Part shown: piece by piece, positions 1 to 4,937 of the stretch
Layout of the letters: every line of letters begins with the position of its first letter
How positions within the stretch are numbered: position 1 is the stretch's first letter
Assembly: GCA_025352585.1 (NCBI GenBank)
Contig: JANXTD010000036.1
Span: 1-6,499 of the forward strand
DNA: 6,499 bases
Direction: 5' to 3'
Origin: Fimbriiglobus sp.
Lineage (GTDB): Bacteria; Planctomycetota; Planctomycetia; Gemmatales; Gemmataceae
Notes under the pieces: generated by a model
Database searches by the model: none
Told to the model about the DNA's origin: nothing
Seen by the model: the letters and a program-made list of their open reading frames with translations, nothing else
Translations under genes and position numbers: made by a program

Positions 1-18
1 GACGCGAAGACCTCCAGT

Positions 19-39
19 CGCTCACGCCCCTGGCTCGCC
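19..39 (-). repeat. Intergenic GAGCC...GGCGTGAGC repeat unit
   Basis: Read on the - strand, this 21-base unit begins GGCGAGCC and ends GGCGTGAGCG. It matches the unit at 6439-6460 on the + strand, with three mismatches in the first 20 bases. Both copies lie in intergenic DNA at opposite ends of the window. Short GAGCC/GTGAGC intergenic repeats of this style are, to my recollection, common in Gemmata-type genomes. The function is unknown. Confidence 0.45.
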
Positions 40-200
40 TTCACCCCGACTCCACGCTTTGCGCAAGTTGCGCACGCGCCCCGGTAAGCCTTGACGGTTA
101 GCGCGACTGCCGCGGCGAGGTTTTGTGAATTCGCCCTGACCGGCCGCCGATAGAGTCCAGAGACGTTGCACCCCCCCGGCATTCCGGCGGGCGGGGCGAC

Positions 201-208
201 AGGGAGGG
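201..208 (+). promoter_or_regulatory. Strong Shine-Dalgarno for the export lipoprotein
   Basis: AGGGAGGG ends 7 nt before the ATG at 216. It is the best ribosome binding site in the window. It fixes the start of the downstream gene, which then begins with a well-formed lipoprotein signal peptide. Confidence 0.75.
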
Positions 209-215
209 CCGCAGT

Positions 216-1157
216 ATGGGGCACGGGATTCGACGACTCGCGCTGGTCGCGGCGGCACTGCTGCCCGCGCTCTCGGGCTGCCTCTCGCCGCAGATGCAGG
301 ACGCCGGCTTCGGGCCGCGCTACTCCCGCACCCCCGTCGCCGCGCCCGCGCCCGGCACGATCCCGTCGGAGTTGAACAAGGTCACGCTGCCCGAGTACGT
401 CATTGAGCCGCCCGACGTGCTGCGCATCGACGTGCTGGTCCGCGAGCCGGAGATCGACCCCAAGACCGACAAGCCGCGCCGCGACGAGAAGACGGGCAAG
501 CTGGTCGTGACCGACAAGCTGCGCAGCCTGCCGCTCCAGCCGGTGTTCAGCGAGTACGCCGTGCGGCCTGACGGGACCGTGTACCTCGGCATCTACGGCG
601 AGGTCTCGGTGGCCGGCCACACCCTCAAGCAGGCGGCCCAGGCCGTGCGGGAACACTTAGCGAAGCGGGCGTTCAAGGAGTCCGCCGGCGTGGACCCCGA
701 CTCGCTGCTGCTGGTCATGGACGTGACGCAGTACAACTCGAAGCGCTTCTACGTCATCTTCGACGGGGCCGGCCTCGGCGAGCAGGTCATCCCGCAGCCG
801 ATCACCGGCAGCGAGACGGTGCTAGACGCCCTCGCGGCGGTCAACGGCTTGCCCTCGGTCGCGTCGAAGCGGAACATCTGGGTGGCCCGCCGCACGCCGC
901 ACGCCGACTGCCCGGAGCAAATCCTGACCGTCGATTGGGTCGGCATCACGCAGCACGGCCTGACCACGACCAACTACCAGATCATGCCCGGCGACCGCGT
1001 GTACGTCAAAGCCCAGCGGCTGGTCACGATCGACAACACGCTCATCCGAGTCTTCGCCCCGATCGAGAAGCTCTTCGGCGTCACGCTGCTGGGGGCGAGT
1101 ACGGTCAACCAGGTCCAGGGCCGCGGCACCGGCTTCGGCAACACCGCCACGAGGTAA
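216..1157 (+). CDS. Polysaccharide biosynthesis/export outer-membrane lipoprotein (Wza/BexD-type)
   Basis: Proteins of this family form the outer-membrane channel that exports capsule or exopolysaccharide. The 313-residue product has a lipoprotein signal with lipobox LSGC and acylated Cys22. A polysaccharide-export domain spans about 58-150: YVIEPPDVLRIDV (61-73) matches the family's Y-x-I-x-P-G-D-x-L-x-I pattern, although the usual Gly is Pro, and the strand motif VRPDGTVYLGIYGEV lies at 116-130. An SLBB-like domain covers about 174-246, and YQIMPGDRVYV (254-264) closes the repeat. A charged, Lys/Asp-rich segment at about 76-110 looks like an insertion within the export domain. I cannot see a clear C-terminal transmembrane helix like that of Wza; residues 283-300 might be amphipathic. 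The protein is shorter than Wza, which has more SLBB repeats. The next gene starts 4 nt after the stop, so translation may be coupled. No glycosyltransferase or Wzc partner lies nearby, so the substrate is unknown. Confidence 0.85.
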   Translation: MGHGIRRLALVAAALLPALSGCLSPQMQDAGFGPRYSRTPVAAPAPGTIPSELNKVTLPEYVIEPPDVLRIDVLVREPEIDPKTDKPRRDEKTGKLVVTDKLRSLPLQPVFSEYAVRPDGTVYLGIYGEVSVAGHTLKQAAQAVREHLAKRAFKESAGVDPDSLLLVMDVTQYNSKRFYVIFDGAGLGEQVIPQPITGSETVLDALAAVNGLPSVASKRNIWVARRTPHADCPEQILTVDWVGITQHGLTTTNYQIMPGDRVYVKAQRLVTIDNTLIRVFAPIEKLFGVTLLGASTVNQVQGRGTGFGNTATR

Positions 1158-1161
1158 CACC

Positions 1162-1653
1162 ATGACCCGCACCCTCCTGACCCTGCTGACGCTCGCCGCG
1201 ACCGCCGCCGCCGGGCGGGCGCAGTACCCCGGCCAGTACCCGCAGCCGTCGATGCCGGGGACCGCCGGCGTGCCGATGCCGTCGGGCTACCGGCCGCCGC
1301 TCAGCCCGTACCTGAACCTGCTACGCGGCGGCGACCCGGCGATCAACTACTACTACGCCGTGCGGCCGGCGCTGATGAACGGCGTGTCGCCGCTGGGCAC
1401 GATGGCCGGCGGCACGCGCGGCTTCAGCCAACTGCGTAGCGGCTTCCTGCCGGCCGCCGGCAACCCGACGCAGGAGCCGGTCGTCCTGCCCGAAGGCGGC
1501 GCGAGCGTGCCGTCGTTCCCCACGTCCGGTTACCCGGTGAGTTACGGCGGCCTGTCGCGCTTCTCGCCCGGCTCGGGGTCGAGGCAGAACGCGTTCGGCG
1601 GCAGCCAGCCGCCGCGGGCGTCGTCACTCCCCGCCCCCGGACCCCGCCGCTAA
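1162..1653 (+). CDS. Small secreted protein of unknown function
   Basis: I do not recognise an assigned function. The 163-residue product starts with a Sec signal peptide (about 1-20, probable cleavage after GRA, before QYPGQYP). The mature part is rich in Gly, Pro, Ser and Tyr. One segment, about 44-70, looks constrained: PPLSPYLNLLRGGDPAINYY followed by AVRPAL. I recall similar SPYLNLLR-type stretches in planctomycete exported hypotheticals, but could not search. The rest (about 80-163) is low-complexity Gly/Ser/Pro and probably disordered. GAGG at 1151-1154, inside the end of the previous gene, serves as ribosome binding site 7 nt before the ATG. With the 4-nt gap, this supports co-expression with the export lipoprotein. 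A surface or periplasmic role in polysaccharide secretion is only an inference from position. Confidence 0.75.
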   Translation: MTRTLLTLLTLAATAAAGRAQYPGQYPQPSMPGTAGVPMPSGYRPPLSPYLNLLRGGDPAINYYYAVRPALMNGVSPLGTMAGGTRGFSQLRSGFLPAAGNPTQEPVVLPEGGASVPSFPTSGYPVSYGGLSRFSPGSGSRQNAFGGSQPPRASSLPAPGPRR

Positions 1654-1697
1654 CCGCCCCGCACCCCGTACCCCGCGCCCGGACAAGGACCGTCCCC

Positions 1698-3068
1698 ATG
1701 CGAAAGCTCACCCGGAAGTGCCTGGCCGCCGGCCTCGCCGTGACCAGCGTCGGTGCCGTCGCCGCCGCCCAAGACGCCCCGGCCGGGCGCATCGGCCGCG
1801 TCGTCGCCGCGCCGGTGGCCCGCGCCGCCGCCCCCGACGACCGCCCCCCGGCCGGCTGGTTGGCCGGGCCGACTTCAACCGCCGTGCGGCCGCTCACCGG
1901 CGCGGAGCAGGCGGCCGCGTCGGTGTCCCCGGTCAAGAAGCCGAGCCTGGCCGAGAGTACGTTTTCGGGCGTGAAGAGCTTCATCGCGCCGCCGGCCGGC
2001 CCGTCGGCGACGCCGACGCCGCTGCCGCAGGGGATGCAGCCGCCGGCCGCGAAGTACGCCGCCTCGCCGACGCCGGGGGTCTACGCCGGGCCGCCCGCCT
2101 ACCGCTGGTACGGCTACGGCGCGGTGACGCCCGGCCGCAACCCGCACGCCCCCGACGGCGTGTCGCCGCGCGGTTCGCCCAACTGGTACGTGCAGTCCGG
2201 GGCGACGCCCGGCGCGTTCCCCGTGACCGTCACCGCGTCCGGCCAGCCGGCCGCCGTGGCGCAAGCCGCGCCGCCGGAGCCGCCGAGTTACACCGTCGGC
2301 AACGTCGCCGGCTCCTTCGACCGCACGCCCACGCCGGCCCCGTCGGCGGTGCCCGACCCGTCGCAGCCGCTGCCGGCGACGGTCACCGCGACCGTGGAGG
2401 CGGCCTCGCTCTCGACGCCCGCCCCGCCCGAGGTGACGCCGCTGCCGGTGACGACGTTCCCGCCGCCGGCCCCCGAGCCGATGCCGACGCTGATGCCGAC
2501 GGTCACGCCGCCGCCGCGGCTCAGCGAGCCGCCCGCCTTCGCGCCGACCGCCGCGGCGACGCCGCCCGAAGCGCCCGCCCCGGCCGGACCGCAGCCGCTG
2601 CTGACGTGGAACAGCACCTCGACCGACCCGGCCGTCGCCTTCACCGGCGCGAAGTCGCCGCCGCCAGTCGCCACCGTTGTCGCCACGGTGTCACCGACGC
2701 CGGCCGCCAGTGTCACCCCGGCGTCATTGACTGTCACACCGCTGTCACCGGCGGTCGTCCCGGCCTCGTTCACGCCCGCCGCCCCCGTCGCGCCAGCGGT
2801 CGCCACGCCGACGTGGGGCGCGGCCAAGCCGGTCGGCCGCAGCCAGGGGCCGGGCGACGCCGGCGCGCCGACGCTCGACCAGGCGATCCGCAACGCCACC
2901 TACGGCTTCGCCGCCGTCCTCGAGGTCAAGCACACCGGCCCGAGCGCCGTCGCCGTCCGCCTCCAGGCCGCCAGCGCCGCCGACGCCCGCAGCGCCGCGG
3001 AACTCGTGTCGAAGCTGCCGGCACTCAAGCCCTACGCCGTCGAGTTCCAGGTGACGCTCGCGAAGTGA
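1698..3068 (+). CDS. Pro/Ala/Thr-rich secreted protein with compact C-terminal domain
   Basis: I do not recognise a named family. The 456-residue product has a Sec signal peptide (about 1-24, cleavage near VAAA before QDAP). A segment at about 134-178 is rich in aromatics and looks conserved: YRWYGYGAVTPG, then PNWYVQSGATPGAFPVTV. Residues about 180-375 are almost entirely Pro, Ala, Thr, Val and Ser, with repeated TVTPxP-like units, so probably a disordered wall- or envelope-spanning linker. Residues about 392-456 change character, starting TLDQAIRNATYGFAAVLEVK and ending PYAVEFQVTLAK. The order of strand, helix and strand is loosely BON-like (BON is a small envelope domain), but this is a shape judgement only. 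AAGGA at 1685-1689 sits 8 nt before the ATG. It follows the previous gene by 44 nt with no terminator seen, so it is probably the last gene of the export cluster. The + strand frame 1718-3244 is an Arg-rich shadow. Confidence 0.75.
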   Translation: MRKLTRKCLAAGLAVTSVGAVAAAQDAPAGRIGRVVAAPVARAAAPDDRPPAGWLAGPTSTAVRPLTGAEQAAASVSPVKKPSLAESTFSGVKSFIAPPAGPSATPTPLPQGMQPPAAKYAASPTPGVYAGPPAYRWYGYGAVTPGRNPHAPDGVSPRGSPNWYVQSGATPGAFPVTVTASGQPAAVAQAAPPEPPSYTVGNVAGSFDRTPTPAPSAVPDPSQPLPATVTATVEAASLSTPAPPEVTPLPVTTFPPPAPEPMPTLMPTVTPPPRLSEPPAFAPTAAATPPEAPAPAGPQPLLTWNSTSTDPAVAFTGAKSPPPVATVVATVSPTPAASVTPASLTVTPLSPAVVPASFTPAAPVAPAVATPTWGAAKPVGRSQGPGDAGAPTLDQAIRNATYGFAAVLEVKHTGPSAVAVRLQAASAADARSAAELVSKLPALKPYAVEFQVTLAK

Positions 3069-3080
3069 CGGCCGCGGATT

Positions 3081-3140
3081 GCGGGCTTCGCGTTTCGCGG
3101 CCCGGTTACGCGAGCCGCCTGCGTAAGCTGGCGGGTTCTA
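3081..3140 (+). repeat. Left arm of a long imperfect inverted repeat
   Basis: The innermost 20 bases (3121-3140, GCGTAAGCTGGCGGGTTCTA) are a perfect reverse complement of 3196-3215. The outer part (3081-3120) pairs with 4202-4240, on the far side of the IS element, with a few mismatches and one 1-base gap. The original arms were thus about 60 bp around a 55-bp centre. The repeat begins 12 nt after the stop codon at 3066-3068, so its transcript would fold into a long hairpin at the end of the three-gene cluster and may end or stabilise that message. Confidence 0.75.
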
Positions 3141-3195
3141 AGCCAACCAGGGTCAGGGCGTTCCCCACGTCGGGGTTGTTCCGACAGGGGCTCTC

Positions 3196-3215
3196 TAGAA
3201 CCCGCCAGCTTACGC
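3196..3215 (-). repeat. Inner part of the right arm of the long inverted repeat
   Basis: This is a perfect 20-base reverse complement of 3121-3140. Its last nine bases, AGCTTACGC (3207-3215), are also the left copy of the IS target duplication. The arm therefore continues at 4202 after the inserted element, not at 3216. Confidence 0.85.
3207..3215 (+). repeat. Left target-site duplication of the IS element
   Basis: AGCTTACGC lies directly against the left element end (CTGACAG). An identical copy at 4193-4201 lies directly against the right end. Nine bases is the duplication length known for IS50/Tn5 and IS10, both IS4-family elements. Confidence 0.9.
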
Positions 3216-3248
3216 CTGACAGTTTGGCACATCTCTGCCCTTGACAGC
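3216..3248 (+). repeat. Left terminal inverted repeat of the IS
   Basis: It matches the reverse complement of the right end at 25 of the first 32 positions. The tip CTGACAGT and the inner blocks CACATCT and TTGACAG are identical in both ends. TGACAG occurs twice in the same orientation, at 3217-3222 and 3242-3247, 25 bp apart. This could be a duplicated transposase-binding motif. Confidence 0.85.
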
Positions 3249-3286
3249 TCGTAGCGGAGGATGCTGTGGAAGCGGGTCCAGCCGCG

Positions 3287-3796
3287 TCACAGCGTCTGCC
3301 ACCCCGGCGGGTGCTTCTTTGGGTTCTTCATGTACCCGCCGGCCCGCGCCGGCTCCACCCAGAACTCCCCCACCGTGTACGACACCACCCGGCCCGACTG
3401 CATCCGACCCAGCACCTCCACCCACGCCCGCGGCACCACCGACTCCGCCGGCAAGTCCGCCAACGCCGGCGTCCGCGCCGACAGCCGCAGGTTCAGCGTC
3501 GCCACCGAGGTCACGCTCAGCACCGCCACCAACGCCGCCATCTTCCCCACGCTCTGCACCTGGCAACCCTCCACCGACGCCCCGCTCTTCTGCACCTTGT
3601 ACAACTCCTCGACCTGCATCCGGCACGAGTACCACCGCGCCACCCGCTCGACCTCCGCCGGCGTCCCGGCCGGCTCGTTGGTCCGCACGATCCACTCCAA
3701 CGCCCCCGCGCCCTCGGCCGCGTCGGCCTCCCAGACACGCACCGCCGGCACCGGCTCGCGCCGCGACTCCCCCTTGCGCACCTGCGGCCCAGTGGC
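3287..3796 (-). pseudogene. C-terminal fragment of IS4-family transposase
   Basis: Read on the - strand from about 3796, this fragment carries the C-terminal half of the DDE transposase. It includes VRVWEADAAEGAGALEWIVR and then the family signature in WYSCRMQVEELYKVQK: Tyr at 3629-3631, Arg near 3622, catalytic Glu at 3608-3610 and Lys at 3587-3589, with the exact Y-2-R-3-E-6-K spacing. The frame ends in TGA (3287-3289) straight after PPGWQTL. Reading on gives RGWTRFHSIL, and relatives I recall continue WRGW here, so the stop is probably a Trp TGG changed to TGA. The fragment is out of frame with the N-terminal fragment, and about 100 residues seem to be missing between them, including the region of the second catalytic Asp. 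Confidence 0.82.
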
Positions 3797-3797
3797 A

Positions 3798-4115
3798 GCC
3801 GGCCGGGACCGGCCCGACCTCGTCGATCCCCCGCAGCCACAGCCGGCTCTCGCGGTCGAGCCGGTCGCGGCAGTCGGCGGCTGACTCGCCCTTGGTGGTC
3901 TCGGGCCGGACGTGCAGGATCTGGCTGACGAGCCCGAGGGCCAGGCGGGTGTCGGGGTCGACCGCGAGGGTCTGGTGGGCGAGCCAGCCGCGGCCGCCGC
4001 CGTTGCCGACGGGGCCGAGGTCGTCCTCGAGCGTGGCGTGGCCGGAGAAGTCGAGTCCGGGGAAGAGGGTGTCGGCGAGCGGGGCGAGCGGGGCGAGCAG
4101 GGTCAGATCGGTCAC
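3798..4115 (-). pseudogene. N-terminal and central fragment of IS4-family transposase
   Basis: Translation would start at GTG (4113-4115 on the + strand) with GAGGAA (4121-4126) as ribosome binding site, so the native start seems to survive. After about 18 residues (TDLTLLAPLAPLADTLFP) the sequence jumps to LDFSGHATLEDDLGPVGNGG, then GRGWLAHQTLAV and LALGLVSQILHVR. These are the blocks that in Tn5-like enzymes follow the first catalytic Asp. The expected DTT motif before LDFSG is absent, as is the N-terminal DNA-binding part, which suggests a first, apparently in-frame deletion. Homology ends near RLWLRGIDEVGPVPAG; beyond that this frame reads Gly/Arg-rich nonsense because the coding sense passes to another frame at about 3796. 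Confidence 0.8.
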
Positions 4116-4120
4116 GGCGG

Positions 4121-4126
4121 TTCCTC
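4121..4126 (-). promoter_or_regulatory. Ribosome binding site of the transposase remnant
   Basis: On the - strand this is GAGGAA, 5 nt before the GTG start. It supports GTG as the original transposase start, and therefore an internal deletion downstream rather than loss of the 5' end. Confidence 0.5.
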
Positions 4127-4159
4127 GGGGTGCGCCCGAAGTGACCCCACCCCGGCCGA

Positions 4160-4192
4160 CCTGTCAACCCCAAAGATGTGGCGGACTGTCAG
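4160..4192 (-). repeat. Right terminal inverted repeat of the IS
   Basis: This is the reverse-complement partner of 3216-3248. It reads CTGACAGT from the tip and carries the same CACATCT and TTGACAG blocks. Mismatches fall at positions 9, 10, 12, 20, 23-25 and 33, leaving a conserved tip and a conserved inner block. Confidence 0.85.
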
Positions 4193-4201
4193 AGCTTACG
4201 C
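4193..4201 (+). repeat. Right target-site duplication of the IS element
   Basis: AGCTTACGC directly follows the right IS tip (CTGTCAG) and is identical to 3207-3215. Perfect identity suggests the insertion is not very old, or that the site has changed little since. Confidence 0.9.
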
Positions 4202-4240
4202 AAGCGTCTCGCCAGCCGTGCCGCGAAGCGCGTGGCCCGC
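4202..4240 (-). repeat. Outer part of the split right arm of the long inverted repeat
   Basis: Its reverse complement begins GCGGGCCACGCGCTTCGCGG and aligns to 3081-3120 (which begins GCGGGCTTCGCGTTTCGCGG) with three mismatches in the first 20 bases. After a 1-base gap it ends GAGACGCTT against GAGCCGCCT. It was contiguous with 3196-3215 before the IS inserted. Confidence 0.65.
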
Positions 4241-4322
4241 ACCCGGACCGCGGAACACTCCGCCCTCGACACGCCCCGCGCCGCACGCTATGCCGGTCGC
4301 CGGGGGAGACGGCCCGGTCCTT

Positions 4323-4328
4323 GGGGGA
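4323..4328 (+). promoter_or_regulatory. Ribosome binding site deciding the lipoprotein start
   Basis: GGGGGA ends 6 nt before the ATG at 4335. The frame is open back to 3912, but that extension runs antisense through the IS and has no signal peptide. This site and the lipobox after 4335 identify the true start. Confidence 0.65.
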
Positions 4329-4334
4329 TTCACG

Positions 4335-4823
4335 ATGCGTTGCGCACTTTTCGTCGCGGTGGTCCTCGGGGCGGCCGGCTGCCAGTCGCCGCGGGTCGTG
4401 CAGCGGACCGCCGACGAGGGGATCGTCGCGCTGCCGGCCAACTCCGACTCGTTCCCGCACTACCACCAGAGCGCGGCTAAGAAGATCATCGCGGCGCACC
4501 TCGGGGCCAACTACGAGATCGTCGAGGAGAAGGAAGTCACCACCGGCTACACGACCACGAACATGCAGGACCGGCAGTCCGAGTTGACGATGCACAGCAG
4601 CATCCCGTTCCTGCCGGCGTCGCGCGAGACGACCACGACGAAGTCGGTCGCCACGCCGCAGAAGGAGTGGCAAATCCACTACCGCCGGCTGATGCCCCGC
4701 CCCGCGACCGGGCTGGCGGCGGCCCCGCCGGCGACGGTGGTGAACACGGCCTATGTCTCCGGGCAGCCGACCGTCGGCCTGCCGGCGACGCCGGTCCCGG
4801 TGCCGCCGCCGATCGCCCCTTGA
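4335..4823 (+). CDS. Small lipoprotein of unknown function
   Basis: I do not recognise a named family. The 162-residue product begins with a lipoprotein signal (MRCALFVAVVLGAAGC, acylated Cys16), so it should be anchored in a membrane facing the periplasm. The core at about 26-118 looks folded and moderately charged: GIVALPANSDSFPHYHQSA, AAKKIIAAHLGANYEIVEEK and KEWQIHYRRL. A VAIP/VALP-x-N-T/S segment followed by a Tyr-x-Ile-x-x-E-x-E motif recalls planctomycete exported hypotheticals I have seen, but this is memory, not a search. The tail (about 121-162) is Pro/Ala-rich. It stands alone, with the IS and split inverted repeat upstream and a probable terminator overlapping its end. Any promoter between 4202 and 4334 now lies next to the IS, so the insertion might have altered its expression. 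Confidence 0.75.
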   Translation: MRCALFVAVVLGAAGCQSPRVVQRTADEGIVALPANSDSFPHYHQSAAKKIIAAHLGANYEIVEEKEVTTGYTTTNMQDRQSELTMHSSIPFLPASRETTTTKSVATPQKEWQIHYRRLMPRPATGLAAAPPATVVNTAYVSGQPTVGLPATPVPVPPPIAP

Positions 4824-4847
4824 GTCGCCGCGGTTCGGGGGATTTTT
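4811..4847 (+). terminator. Probable intrinsic terminator after the lipoprotein gene
   Basis: ATC-(G)-CCCC at 4812-4819 can pair with GGGGGAT at 4837-4843, with G4815 bulged, and is followed directly by a T run ending at 4847. The 17-base loop holds the stop codon of the lipoprotein gene and CCGCGG. T runs are rare in this GC-rich DNA, which makes the pairing more credible. Confidence 0.45.
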
Positions 4848-4850
4848 GTG

Positions 4851-4880
4851 CGGACAGGGCGGCGGGCGGTTTGTTATGAT
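4851..4880 (+). promoter_or_regulatory. Candidate sigma-70-type promoter for the oxidoreductase
   Basis: TATGAT at 4875-4880 is a good -10 match in otherwise GC-rich DNA. CGGACA at 4851-4856 matches four of six -35 positions with an 18-bp spacer. It would give a leader of roughly 50 nt before the ATG at 4938. It lies just downstream of the probable terminator, consistent with a new transcription unit. Confidence 0.38.
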
Positions 4881-4937
4881 GGCCCCCGGCGGACACTCCC
4901 CCCCTCGCCCGAACCTTCCCGCACACGGTGACCCCCC

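Larger units (their letters stand above)
1..215. other. Non-coding leader region upstream of the export lipoprotein gene
   Basis: I find no convincing gene here. The open frame on the - strand (22-258) runs across the start of the next gene and looks like a GC-rich shadow. The stretch holds a repeat unit at 19-39, a small perfect palindrome at 61-73 (GCGCAAGTTGCGC) and the Shine-Dalgarno of the next gene at 201-208. TTGACG at 91-96 resembles a -35 box but has no matching -10 at normal spacing. GATAGAGT at 149-156 could be a weak -10-like element. I therefore do not call a promoter, although one is expected in this region. Confidence 0.6.
3216..4192 (-). mobile_element. IS4-family (IS50/Tn5-like) insertion sequence, internally deleted
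   Basis: The 977-bp element has paired terminal repeats, a perfect 9-bp target duplication, and transposase remnants read on the - strand. Its tips begin CTGAC, as do the ends of IS50. The transposase keeps the IS4-family Y-(2)-R-(3)-E-(6)-K signature but is broken elsewhere, so the copy should not move by itself. Because both ends look complete, a full-length relative could in principle mobilise it in trans. It is shorter than a typical autonomous element of this type (roughly 1.4-1.5 kb), in line with internal deletion. It sits inside an older inverted repeat between genes and disrupts no coding region. Confidence 0.88.

Noticed and set aside
61..73. Palindrome GCGCAAGTTGCGC as an operator
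   Set aside because: The symmetry is perfect but short, occurs once in the window, and there is no regulator gene or promoter nearby to support a binding site.
22..258. A 78-codon - strand frame in the leader
   Set aside because: It overlaps the start of the export lipoprotein gene and its ribosome binding site, and its composition is typical of a random GC-rich frame.
1718..3244. A 508-codon + strand frame overlapping the Pro/Ala-rich protein
   Set aside because: The product is nearly all Arg, Ala, Gly and Asp, lacks a signal peptide or motif, and is a frame-shifted reading of the real gene, which has a ribosome binding site and signal peptide.
3241..4587. Long + strand open frames across the IS (3241-4587, 3261-3884, 3912-4823)
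   Set aside because: They run antisense to recognisable transposase blocks and translate to Pro/Arg/Ser/Thr-rich low complexity. Only the part of the third frame from 4335 is a real gene.
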